Positions 14,789 to 21,957 of a stretch of 24,659 nt of DNA are shown here, in pieces. Position 1 is the stretch's first letter; each line of letters starts with the position of its first letter. A program made the position numbers and the translations under genes. The notes under the pieces were generated by a model, which made no database searches, was not told the origin of the DNA, and was given only the letters and a program-made list of their open reading frames with translations. Source of the stretch: a virus; the IMG/VR virus record IMGVR_UViG_3300042260_001007, positions 1 to 24,659 of that record, one strand, 5' to 3'.

Positions 14789-15496
14789 ATGAGTATTGTA
14801 CAAGTTTTTGGCAACTCTGAAATTCGTTTTGTTGACCACCCTGAAGGTAAGTTTGAATTTGGGATTGTGGCTGCTGATATGGCTGCGACGCTGGATGTTC
14901 AAAACACCCATCAGCTACCTGTTGACGATGAATGGAAGGGTGTATGTAGTATCACGACCCCTGGTGGAATCCAGTCTATGACTGTAATCTGGGAACCGGG
15001 CATCTACCAGCTACTCGCAAAATCTCGGAAGCCCCAGGCTAAACCGTTCCAGAAGTGGTTGTTTGAGGAGGTTCTACCAAGTATTCGCAAAACCGGGCAA
15101 TACGTGATCGCGCAGCCCACGCAGCCCCGGCTACCCCAACGAGATGCGATCGCATATATTGAAGCCGCAAAAGAAGTCGAGACAATCAACAACCTAAGCC
15201 TTCAACAATTACTTCGTGACGAATTGATTGATGAATTATCGGCAAAGCGAGGGCAAAAACAACTAGCAGGCGATCCTGTTCAATATACGATTGTTAAGGT
15301 GCGGGCACGAGAATTAGGGTACTCCACAGCAGATATCGGCAATGGTTCCGCGCTAGGAAAATTTGTTGCCAAGGCAATTGCCCCCGCATTTATTGAGCGA
15401 GTCGGAAAATATGAAGTCAAGCATTATCAAGTCAACGATGCTCTCGACACAGCGATCAAAACTTATTTTGGAATGAAGCACTCGTTGGCCAGTTAA
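14789..15496 (+). CDS. Bro-N family (antirepressor-like) protein
   Basis: The 235-residue protein has an N-terminal Bro-N domain (about residues 1-110: VQVFGNSEIRFVDHPEGKFEFGIVAADMAATL, then WEPGIYQLLAKSRKPQAKPFQKWLFEEVLPSIRKTGQY). This is the hallmark of phage antirepressors and baculovirus-repeated-ORF-type DNA-binding proteins. The C-terminal half (about 140-235) is a separate helical and beta domain (YTIVKVRARELGYSTADIGNGSALGKFVAKAI) that may set the partner or target, as KilAC or ANT domains do in relatives. It is the last gene before a strong terminator. In a prophage it would be expected to counter the repressor or alter host transcription. Confidence 0.85.
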   Translation: MSIVQVFGNSEIRFVDHPEGKFEFGIVAADMAATLDVQNTHQLPVDDEWKGVCSITTPGGIQSMTVIWEPGIYQLLAKSRKPQAKPFQKWLFEEVLPSIRKTGQYVIAQPTQPRLPQRDAIAYIEAAKEVETINNLSLQQLLRDELIDELSAKRGQKQLAGDPVQYTIVKVRARELGYSTADIGNGSALGKFVAKAIAPAFIERVGKYEVKHYQVNDALDTAIKTYFGMKHSLAS

Positions 15497-15529
15497 GCAA
15501 TTAAAGTTTCTTTCTAAGACTAACTTTAT

Positions 15530-15555
15530 GCCCCGGTTTTACCCGGGGCTTTTTT
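15530..15555 (+). terminator. Rho-independent terminator after the Bro-N gene
   Basis: GCCCCGG (15530-15536) and CCGGGGC (15543-15549) form a 7-bp stem with a 6-nt loop, followed by TTTTTT. It closes the KilA-N/Bro-N unit. Confidence 0.85.
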
Positions 15556-15680
15556 GATTTGCAATTAGAAATTACCATTTCTGACAGTAACTTTTTCCAA
15601 AAACCAGGCCGTCAGCGATCGCGAATTCTTTTTCTGGAATACGATCGCCCGGAATCGAACCGGCATGGCATCCAATATGC

Positions 15681-16460
15681 GCGATCGCGGTTGAAGACTT
15701 AAATCTTGGCGGCATGACTAAAGCCTCGAAAACCAAGGTTGAGGTTAACGCTGAAACCGGCAAGCTGGAATACGCTAAAGTCAAACGGAAGCAAAAATCA
15801 GGATTAAATAAAGCCCTTTTGCGGAATACGCCGGGGCAACGCCATTCTTTGATCGAATCCAAGGCAAAGATGGCGGATAGAGAATTTTGTAAAATTAAAG
15901 CGGCTTATTCGAGTCAGGAATGCCATCGTTGCGGGCATATTTCTGCCAATAATCGCCCGTCTCAGGCTATTTTTAAATGTGAAAAATGTGGCCACGAAGA
16001 TCACGCGGACAAGAACGCTGCAAAAGTGATCCGCGATCGCGGCATAAAAGTCTTCAAAAGAAGCTACCCCGCTTACACGGGGAAAGTTACGCCTGTGGAG
16101 ATATCCGCCTCAACCCCGACTTTATTGTCGGGGGGTGGAGCCCAGGAACCCAGTAATGGGATTCAGGAGAGTGATTCTCCTAAGATCGCCCCTACTCTCA
16201 CCAATTCCGCGACACTTCGGCGATCGCGGAAGCGAACCTCGAAAAAAACCGCCGAAACCCTTACAGATAAAGCGGTTTGTGGCAATCAAAAACCAGAATC
16301 GATCCGCGCAAATCCCGAACCCCTTGCCCCACCTGATTTTGGAGACAAAAAGCTAAAGGCCACTCTCCCCTTGGCTCCATCCCAAAACCAAAAACGCAAG
16401 CGATTCGCGCAAAACCCAGATCCGAATCAACTCACGCTTGATTTGTGGGGGTCGGGGTGA
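15681..16460 (+). pseudogene. tnpB: 5'-truncated tnpB (IS200/IS605 type) remnant
   Basis: The frame keeps the C-terminal half of a TnpB RNA-guided nuclease. It has the RuvC-II segment AIAVEDLNLGGM, the zinc-ribbon pairs C-x2-C (CHRCGH) and C-x2-C (CEKCGH), then HADKNAAKVIRDRG with the last RuvC Asp. Everything before RuvC-II is missing: upstream the frame is open only back to a TAA at 15588, and the sequence there is not TnpB-like. No start with a Shine-Dalgarno exists before RuvC-II, and the TnpB-like part ends near 16110. A further 115 codons, rich in K, P and S, continue to a stop at 16458-16460, which is supplied by a 37-bp repeat. Probably inactive. A tnpA is not in the window. Confidence 0.75.
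16067..16181 (+). ncRNA. Stem-loop cluster at the tnpB 3' end (reRNA/omegaRNA-like)
   Basis: Four hairpins lie in a row: CCCC/GGGG (16067-16082), CCCCGAC/GTCGGGG (16114-16133), CCCA/TGGG (16149-16160) with flanking GAA/TTC, and AGGAGA/TCTCCT (16165-16181). Structured ends of this kind overlap the 3' part of tnpB genes and form the guide-RNA scaffold. They also cut into the extended frame, which explains its low-complexity tail. RNA function is inferred. Confidence 0.4.
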
Positions 16461-16493
16461 AAATCGACTGGTGAGAGTAAAGGCGATCGTAAG
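16457..16493 (-). repeat. Solitary inverted copy of the 37-bp repeat
   Basis: This is a perfect 37-bp copy, in reverse orientation, of the four repeats at 17878-18130. It begins GTGAAAATCGACTGG and ends CGATCGTAAG on the plus strand. Its second to fourth bases (TGA) form the stop codon of the tnpB remnant frame. With the first array copy (17878-17914) it brackets the two genes between as perfect inverted ends. Confidence 0.95.
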
Positions 16494-16596
16494 CCACCAC
16501 TGGGCATGGAAGCAATTATTGATTGCCTGATTCGTGAGTGCCGGTAATGTTCGGAGCTTATGTTCGGAGTTTGTGTCGTAAGAATTTAGGCAAGCT

Positions 16597-16627
16597 TTGA
16601 CTATAAAACCAATCACGGGAATAATTT
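16597..16627 (+). promoter_or_regulatory. Possible promoter for the unknown/MuF gene pair
   Basis: TTGACT (16597-16602) is followed about 17-19 nt later by A+T-rich bases (AATAATTT, 16620-16627) that could serve as a -10. It lies 22 nt ahead of ATG 16650. Slightly upstream, TGTTCGGAG occurs twice (16548 and 16561), perhaps a short operator. Only a moderate match. Confidence 0.35.
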
Positions 16628-16649
16628 AGGTAAATTTCCAAAAAGCAAA

Positions 16650-17150
16650 ATGAAGCTACCAAATTTAGATGAACTTTCAGAGGATAAAGCCTGGGAAGTA
16701 GGCAAGCTATTAGTTAAGCGGATTTTAGAGGAATCTTACACTGACGGGATTTTTGACTTGACTACGGACTATTCCACCAATGCGATCGCGGCGGGGCAAT
16801 TTGCCTCAAATGTTCGGGATAGAAAAGGCAAACGATTGATGTTTGACTATGAAATCTCCGAACAGGGGGGAGAATACTTCACTGAATACACAATGGCGGA
16901 CAGAGAACAGGCAAAAGAAGTTGACGGGGAAGTTGAAATGAACGAATCGGACTCAGCGGACGCAATGGAGCGGATTGTTAGCCGGTTGGCCGATGACATC
17001 GAGTTCAACGAAAAGTTTACCCCTCAACTTAAGAAGGTGAAAAATCGCGGATTTAGCGGGGATGAAGCCTATCTATATTCTGAGTACCTGATTGATTTGG
17101 CGATCGGGTTTGGCGAAAGATTAGAAGCAATTATGGATATGGAAAAATGA
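16650..17150 (+). CDS. Protein of unknown function paired with MuF
   Basis: The 166-residue product is acidic (many D and E) and mostly helical, with no membrane segment. It starts MKLPNLDELSEDKAWEVGK, has a central FDYEISEQGGEYFTEY and a C-terminal KNRGFSGDEAYLYSEYLIDLA. No family recognised. It overlaps the MuF start (ATGA at 17147) and lies inside the repeat-bracketed cassette, so it is probably a partner or regulator of the head protein rather than part of the tail operon. Its position between a transposon remnant and MuF is unusual. Confidence 0.6.
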   Translation: MKLPNLDELSEDKAWEVGKLLVKRILEESYTDGIFDLTTDYSTNAIAAGQFASNVRDRKGKRLMFDYEISEQGGEYFTEYTMADREQAKEVDGEVEMNESDSADAMERIVSRLADDIEFNEKFTPQLKKVKNRGFSGDEAYLYSEYLIDLAIGFGERLEAIMDMEK

Positions 17151-17869
17151 ATCCCTACAACCTGCCATTTGAGGAAGCGATCGCATATTTTTCCCAAAAA
17201 GTATTAGTCCCCGGTGCTGAATGGGGGGATATTTTAGATGGGGCAAATAACCATGCTTTTTTCGTCTCTCAAGTTACCAGCGCCCAACTTTTGCAAGATA
17301 TGTTTGATGAGGTAAAGAAGTTTATCTCAGAAGGGAAACCTTTTGAAGAATTTAACAAAAATTTCACCGTGATCGCAGAAAAGCATGGATGGGAAGCCCG
17401 CGAAGGAATCGCACGACGGGCGCAAATTGTGGCAGATGCGAATTTACGCACGGCTCAAGCGGCAGGTCGATATCAGCAGATGATGGATCCCTATGTACTC
17501 AAGCGGCGTCCTTATTGGGAGTACCGCCATAGGGACTCTCCCAAATTTCGTCCACACCATAAAGCTTTAAATGGCAAGGTTTTTAGCGCTGTAGATGTGC
17601 AGCAAAACCCAGCTTTGGCGGTTCCCAGCGGTTTTGGTTGTCGGTGCGCTCTCTTTGCGGTGCGATCGCTTCCCGACGGCCAAACCGAGCCAGATCCTAT
17701 CCCGAAAGTTGGCGGCAAAGTGGCAATGGTAATTGATGGCAAGGTAATGCCGATCGCTGATAAGGGGTGGGATTATATGCCGGGGAATAAGGGCGCGATC
17801 GCTGATGAGCTTTTGGCAAAATTGCGCCCGGAACTGAGAGAAAATATCGTTTATCCGGAAAGTCCCTAG
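17147..17869 (+). CDS. MuF-like minor head (head morphogenesis) protein
   Basis: The 240-residue product has the MuF signature in its middle: YWEYRHRDSPKFRPHHKALNG, then VPSGFGCRC with C165-R-C167 (R-x-x-D-S...R-x-x-H-x-x-L-x-G...P-x-x-x-x-C-R-C). The N-terminal helical part (IAYFSQKVLVPGAEW, then NFTVIAEKHGWEAREGIARRAQIV) fits SPP1 gp7/Mu gpF-type head proteins. MuF proteins sit with the portal on the capsid and some carry toxin domains; this one is short and has no such C-terminal extension. It is separated from the portal by about 14 kb and lies between inverted 37-bp repeats. Its stop is 8 nt before the repeat array. Confidence 0.85.
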   Translation: MNPYNLPFEEAIAYFSQKVLVPGAEWGDILDGANNHAFFVSQVTSAQLLQDMFDEVKKFISEGKPFEEFNKNFTVIAEKHGWEAREGIARRAQIVADANLRTAQAAGRYQQMMDPYVLKRRPYWEYRHRDSPKFRPHHKALNGKVFSAVDVQQNPALAVPSGFGCRCALFAVRSLPDGQTEPDPIPKVGGKVAMVIDGKVMPIADKGWDYMPGNKGAIADELLAKLRPELRENIVYPESP

Positions 17870-17877
17870 TTTGTTCT

Positions 17878-18130
17878 CTTACGATCGCCTTTACTCTCAC
17901 CAGTCGATTTTCACACCCGCACTTTACTCGGTTAGATCCCCAGGCAAAGTACGCTTACGATCGCCTTTACTCTCACCAGTCGATTTTCACCGGCTGCATT
18001 GCTCACTCTAGAGGTTCATCTTACGATCGCCTTTACTCTCACCAGTCGATTTTCACTTTGTCGGCAAAAAACTCGATTGCGCGATCGCCTAGCCTTACGA
18101 TCGCCTTTACTCTCACCAGTCGATTTTCAC
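17878..18130. CRISPR. CRISPR-like array: four identical 37-bp repeats, spacers 39, 29 and 37 nt
   Basis: Identical 37-bp copies lie at 17878-17914, 17954-17990, 18020-18056 and 18094-18130, beginning CTTACGATCGCC and ending CGATTTTCAC. The three intervals share no visible sequence. Size and spacing fit a short CRISPR array, and 37 bp is common for cyanobacterial repeats. Against this, there are no cas genes, the repeat lacks the usual GAAAC/GAAAG end and any good stem, one spacer is short, and a fifth copy stands alone in inverse orientation at 16457. A dispersed repeat family or transposon end is therefore equally likely. The last copy supplies the stop of the minus-strand gene at 18127. Confidence 0.5.
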
Positions 18131-18438
18131 GGTTGCACGGGCATCTTTGGCGGATGCTCATTATAGACCGAGAAGGCATAACCATATTCTGCGATCGCTT
18201 GACCTACTCCTGCTATGAGATGAAGGTCGTGTGATTGGGATTTGGTGGGTTCCCATTTGCCAAAATCATCCATAGCAATTATTTGGAAATCAGTGTTATC
18301 TGATTTTCCGACAAATTCTGCTATTTCTTCATAGAGTTCGTCGTAATCTTGATTGGCTGAAAACCATTTAGTTTTATTTGTTTTGTTGTTAGTTTTGGTG
18401 ACGCAAATGTCAGGGCGCATTGAATTTAAATTACTCAT
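18127..18438 (-). CDS. ArdA-like antirestriction protein, short or truncated
   Basis: The 103-residue protein resembles the ArdA DNA-mimic family, which blocks type I restriction enzymes. The pattern is a start like PDICVTKTNNKTNKTKWF, an ELYEEIAEFV helix, then FQIIAMDDFGKW (the family has x-I-x-D-x-E-G-F) and HLIAGVGQAIAEYGYAFSVY. It is acidic as expected. Usual ArdA proteins are about 160-180 residues, so a C-terminal domain is missing: the frame runs into the 37-bp repeat and stops at its TGA. A shorter family member is possible. Antirestriction genes are common on mobile elements, in line with the transfer-like genes downstream. The family match is weak. Confidence 0.45.
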   Translation of the reverse strand: MSNLNSMRPDICVTKTNNKTNKTKWFSANQDYDELYEEIAEFVGKSDNTDFQIIAMDDFGKWEPTKSQSHDLHLIAGVGQAIAEYGYAFSVYNEHPPKMPVQP

Positions 18439-18487
18439 AATTTCTCTTGAATTAGAGGAAAACTACACAACTAACGCCAACCGGCGG

Positions 18488-19294
18488 CTACCGTTTGATT
18501 CCGAACCCCCGACCCGCGTTTTTATGTTTGTCAAATTCTTTTAGAGATTCAACCCAATCTGTTGTGGTGATTGTGGCAGCCATACAATGAATAATTTCCC
18601 CACTGGTTAGAGCAAAAGAATCAGAAATATTATTTATTTCTCTGACTTGAAATGCATCAACCATTGACAAAGCTACCAGAAGTTGGAAGGAAGTTTTAGC
18701 ACTTTCTGATGTCAACCAGTAAATAACTTCTTTGATAATTTTCTGATTGGCCATAGACTTAATTGCAGTAATTTGGCTATCTAAATTTGCCTTAATTCGG
18801 CTTTTTTCCTGATTAGAAATGTTGTAAGCATTCATGCTTTCTATGAAGTTTTCTTTACTCGCTGCTAGAGCAAGTTTTTGGCAAAGTTCGACTATTATTT
18901 CTGAATTCCATCTGGCGTGGCAGATACTAGCGATCGCACTAAGTTTCGGAATCCGATTGAGTTCTCTTTTGCTGAGAATATGCTTGTTAATAGTCAAAAT
19001 TTCCCAGAAATTATTGTTGAAGAGTTGCAATCGCTGACTACGACTTTCTCTGGAAAACATTCCCACTGCTTTCTGATAATCATACTGTTTGGCTCTGGCT
19101 TCGCATTCTAAGCCAGTATTTTTGTGATGCTTGAAGCAGGGGCTAATGTAAATTTCATTACGAAGAAATCCCTGTGTCCAGAATAAATTATTGTGGCATA
19201 AGGGGCAGATAAAACCTTGGGATAAATAATCAGGATAGTTGGCTTCATCTGCTGAAATAATGCTGGTGGTGTAAAGGCTAATTGCTTCTTTCAT
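18488..19294 (-). CDS. CoiA-like zinc-finger protein of unknown role
   Basis: The 268-residue protein has near its N-terminus F-I-C30-P-L-C33 followed by SPCFKHHKNTGLECEARAKQ, the arrangement of the competence protein CoiA-like zinc-binding region (C-P-x-C...F-x-H...C...E/A-x-x-H). CoiA proteins carry a nuclease-like fold after this, but the residues from about 70 on here are mainly helical and no clear nuclease motif is seen. It lies between the ArdA-like gene and the FtsK-like gene and is transcribed with them from the minus strand. It may be a DNA-handling accessory protein; the call is from the N-terminal pattern only. Confidence 0.45.
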   Translation of the reverse strand: MKEAISLYTTSIISADEANYPDYLSQGFICPLCHNNLFWTQGFLRNEIYISPCFKHHKNTGLECEARAKQYDYQKAVGMFSRESRSQRLQLFNNNFWEILTINKHILSKRELNRIPKLSAIASICHARWNSEIIVELCQKLALAASKENFIESMNAYNISNQEKSRIKANLDSQITAIKSMANQKIIKEVIYWLTSESAKTSFQLLVALSMVDAFQVREINNISDSFALTSGEIIHCMAATITTTDWVESLKEFDKHKNAGRGFGIKR

Positions 19295-19324
19295 GGTGAC
19301 AAATTCTCATTATTCTACTATTTT

Positions 19325-19359
19325 ACTACTTTCAATACACAATTTGCATTGAAAGTAGT
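19325..19359 (-). promoter_or_regulatory. 12-bp perfect inverted repeat upstream of the CoiA-like gene
   Basis: ACTACTTTCAAT (19325-19336) and ATTGAAAGTAGT (19348-19359) form a perfect dyad with an 11-nt centre. It lies between the stop of the FtsK-like gene and the start of the CoiA-like gene, and it adjoins a TAAAAT box on the minus strand (19325-19320). An operator is the most natural reading; there is no U-tract for a terminator. Confidence 0.45.
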
Positions 19360-19382
19360 GCAAGATTAAGGTGTAAATTAAA

Positions 19383-21620
19383 TCACCCGCTTCGTATTAT
19401 TAATCTTTTGAAATATTCAAGATTATTTCGGGCGTCCCAAGTTCCAGGATAAATCCAGTTATTGTAGTTATGAGCGCAATCGATTGTCCGATAATTTTCC
19501 GGTTTGTGGACTGCATGAGCCAACGGAAAAATGGCAATGCCAATAACGTCTTTTTCGTTGTCCGCTACCTTTCCCCACCAGCTTCGGTAATAGGCATGGT
19601 GGGCTACTTCGGCTTTACCCCCTGTGATTGGGCATTGCTTTTGTCGGACTTCTCTAGATGTATCTGCCCAACTTCCTGAATATCGAGAATCAAAGTCATC
19701 TGGGTATTCAGGATTAGCGACATAATATGGCCATCCGAAAAATTTCTTTTCGGCTATTTTTCTTAGTTCATCCATCGCGATCGCTTTTTCCTCTCCTGAC
19801 CGGGCATCCCACGCAGCCCAAACAATATCATCAGCATTAGCCCCAATTTTCAATAACCACTCGACAAAATCTTCTCGGTGCATACTTAGGCAGTTTTCAT
19901 ATTGAGATATTTCGGAACTGGGATTTGTTTTGTCAAAATGGGAACCCCCATCACTTACGTTCCAAATTAACTGAATAATTTTGGTTTTGGATGGTTTGTC
20001 AGGGTGTAGTTTCAGTGCTTTAATACGTCGCCATAAGTGATCGCACTTGTTCGGTTTTTTGGGCTTTGAAGTAACGGGAATATCGAGGGACTGAAATGAC
20101 TTTTCCAGAGTTTCCAGATAGCTTGATATTGCCGGATTTAAGTGTTCAACCGCGTTGTTTTCAGTTTTCGTCGGTTGACAGTCGGGACAGTGAAAATTAA
20201 GAGCGATCGCGTGTAATTTTTCTAACTCGGTGTTGTCGTCGTCTGGCACAAATAACGATTGCCCCCTGGTTAACGTCCCGTCGGGTGATTTCCACAAAAA
20301 GTCTCCTTTCCCCAATAAAATTGAGGCACTGGGATTGGTTGGTTCCCCTAGGGCGATTTCGGATTCTTTGCAATTCATTACTTTAAAGCTGAGACGATAA
20401 GGCAGATTGCCTTTCAATAATGTCCCGACAACCGGGAATTTGCCCTGCTTATCTTCCACTACTGGCTTCTGTGTCCCCACCGCCAGAAAAATGCCGACAT
20501 TTCGCATTTTTTGGGCAACGCGGGCAAGCTTCACTTGAGCGTCAGCGGGTTTACAGTCGGGATTTCCCGTTAGCCCCGCCATCCACTCGGCCAACTCATC
20601 CACCAAAAATAGAATCACTGGAAGCTTAGATGCGGATTTTTTATTAAATCCCTCGATGTCTCTCACTTCTAGAGACTTAAATAATTCCTGCCTGCGAATG
20701 CCTTCATCAATAATTTGCCCTAAGAAGCGATCGCCCAAAACGGCATCTTCACAAATGTTTCCCCACAACCACGGGGAATTTTTCAGCCAAGAATATGAGC
20801 CGCCCTTGCAGTCCACGATCGCAAATCTGATTTGTTCTGGGGTGTATCGGTAGATAGCCGAAAGCAGCATAGCATTTGCTCCTACGGACTTACCGCTGCC
20901 ACTGGTCCCCGCAAACAGGAATGAAGCGCTCTCACCTTTGGGTGACAGCTTGTGGCTGATTAGTTCGCGGCTTAGGGAATTGATACCCAGAATTAAGCTA
21001 GGGCTATCTGATCTCTTTTCGGGTGGTAAGTTAAAGGTCGGAAACTCGCGGTTTCTTCTGGGAATTTCCACCACAAGATTGCCGCGATCGACATAAGTCG
21101 AAACCGCTAGAGCAGAGGGTAGGCCAATGGCGGCATGAATTAAGTCGCTTTTTTTGGAAGCTTCCGTAGCTTGCTTGGAAGACTTGGGCTGGAATTCCAG
21201 ACGAATTAACGATGCCCCCTCATGGCACTTGGCAAAATTCAATTCGATGGGTTTTGTTTCGGTTAAAAGTGCCTCAATAATTTTAAGGGCATATTCCCCG
21301 GATTCACCCGGTGGCAGGCTAGAGCGATTAACACTTGGAAGTACCGCCACTTCCTGCGATGCACCAGCGATCGCACTGGCTTCGACATCAGCATACCGTT
21401 CAATCGCCGCTTGCTTTTTAATTCTCAAGAACGGTTCCATCTCATCTGATTCGATTTCAGACTTTACCCCCAATACGGCTGGGGGGACGGCTCCCAACAA
21501 CAGCACTATTCTGAGTGTTTTTTCGCCCGACAAACTGGCACCTAGCGCACCCAGAAGAAATAACCATGTGCATCCGGCTAAGGCGATTGCAGTGCCTCTC
21601 TTTTTATTGGCAAACTCCAT
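19383..21620 (-). CDS. Membrane-anchored FtsK/SpoIIIE-type DNA translocase with HNH-like C-terminus
   Basis: The 745-residue product has two N-terminal membrane segments (about 11-30 and 37-52), a linker domain, and a RecA-like FtsK/HerA motor with Walker A GTSGSGKS (238-245) and Walker B ILFLVDE (336-342). Such ATPases pump double-stranded DNA, as in chromosome segregation or TraB-type plasmid transfer. The C-terminal about 250 residues are not an FtsK gamma domain. They have charged helices and then CPITGGKAEVAHH (C663 to H675) and PLAHAVHK, which resembles an HNH-type fold with some cysteines lost. Start choice is supported by GGAGGTGT, which overlaps the end of the preceding small membrane gene. 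The role is probably DNA transfer, partition or packaging; the HNH call is tentative. Confidence 0.75.
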   Translation of the reverse strand: MEFANKKRGTAIALAGCTWLFLLGALGASLSGEKTLRIVLLLGAVPPAVLGVKSEIESDEMEPFLRIKKQAAIERYADVEASAIAGASQEVAVLPSVNRSSLPPGESGEYALKIIEALLTETKPIELNFAKCHEGASLIRLEFQPKSSKQATEASKKSDLIHAAIGLPSALAVSTYVDRGNLVVEIPRRNREFPTFNLPPEKRSDSPSLILGINSLSRELISHKLSPKGESASFLFAGTSGSGKSVGANAMLLSAIYRYTPEQIRFAIVDCKGGSYSWLKNSPWLWGNICEDAVLGDRFLGQIIDEGIRRQELFKSLEVRDIEGFNKKSASKLPVILFLVDELAEWMAGLTGNPDCKPADAQVKLARVAQKMRNVGIFLAVGTQKPVVEDKQGKFPVVGTLLKGNLPYRLSFKVMNCKESEIALGEPTNPSASILLGKGDFLWKSPDGTLTRGQSLFVPDDDNTELEKLHAIALNFHCPDCQPTKTENNAVEHLNPAISSYLETLEKSFQSLDIPVTSKPKKPNKCDHLWRRIKALKLHPDKPSKTKIIQLIWNVSDGGSHFDKTNPSSEISQYENCLSMHREDFVEWLLKIGANADDIVWAAWDARSGEEKAIAMDELRKIAEKKFFGWPYYVANPEYPDDFDSRYSGSWADTSREVRQKQCPITGGKAEVAHHAYYRSWWGKVADNEKDVIGIAIFPLAHAVHKPENYRTIDCAHNYNNWIYPGTWDARNNLEYFKRLIIRSG

Positions 21621-21623
21621 TTT

Positions 21624-21890
21624 TTATACACCTCCGATCAACAGAGTGAGAAGTAATCCACCCATAAGTAAAATTACAAAACTTTGGCTTTGTGACTGCC
21701 GACGTGATTCGTGAATTGCGATCGCGATAAGCACTAATTCAATCGCAATTATCCCAATAGCCATCCAAAACAGAATCAGGTCTAAAGATGGGATTGACAT
21801 TGCCAAGAATGCCGCGATCGGGTGCCGTGGAACGATAGAAAAAAATAAGCTTTGTGCTACGATGGGTAAGGTAATGAGATTCAATTTCAT
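21624..21890 (-). CDS. Small membrane protein with two to three transmembrane segments
   Basis: The 88-residue protein is hydrophobic: a first segment near LITLPIVAQSLFFSIV, a long one LILFWMAIGIIAIELVLIAIAI and a C-terminal SFVILLMGGLLLTLLIGGV, with the charged stretch HESRRQSQSQS between the last two. It is 3 nt upstream of the FtsK-like gene, and its last codons form that gene's Shine-Dalgarno, so the two are coupled. It may help place the translocase in the membrane. Shine-Dalgarno AGAAGGA precedes its own start. Confidence 0.6.
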   Translation of the reverse strand: MKLNLITLPIVAQSLFFSIVPRHPIAAFLAMSIPSLDLILFWMAIGIIAIELVLIAIAIHESRRQSQSQSFVILLMGGLLLTLLIGGV

Positions 21891-21914
21891 TGTTTTTTCC
21901 TTCTTTTCGCTATA

Positions 21915-21949
21915 AAAAAGCCCTAGGACTTGTCATTCTAGGGCTTTTT
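21915..21949 (-). terminator. Symmetric stem-loop between operon parts
   Basis: AAAAAGCCCTAG (21915-21926) and CTAGGGCTTTTT (21938-21949) form a 12-bp stem. On the minus strand the stem is followed by TTTTTTAT, so it should end transcripts from the upstream genes (22311-21958). It could let some transcription through to the membrane/FtsK genes, which otherwise need a promoter of their own. Confidence 0.65.
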
Positions 21950-21957
21950 GTTAACAA

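Noticed and set aside
15640-15720. Complete tRNA gene on the minus strand
   Set aside because: Only the T-arm is convincing; the anticodon-like part is coding sequence of TnpB (RuvC-II), and spacing to CCA is two bases too long.
15572-15862. Minus-strand frame overlapping the tnpB remnant
   Set aside because: The plus-strand frame carries TnpB motifs; the minus product has none.
16457-17914. Classical insertion sequence with inverted ends
   Set aside because: The enclosed genes (unknown and MuF) are not transposases, so the repeats cannot be called IS ends.
17878-18130. Functional CRISPR-Cas system
   Set aside because: No cas gene is visible on either side, so only the array-like repeats are reported.
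21154-21714. 186-codon plus-strand frame
   Set aside because: Lies antisense to the FtsK-like gene, whose Walker motifs and start signals are clear; the product looks like the complement of a coding frame.
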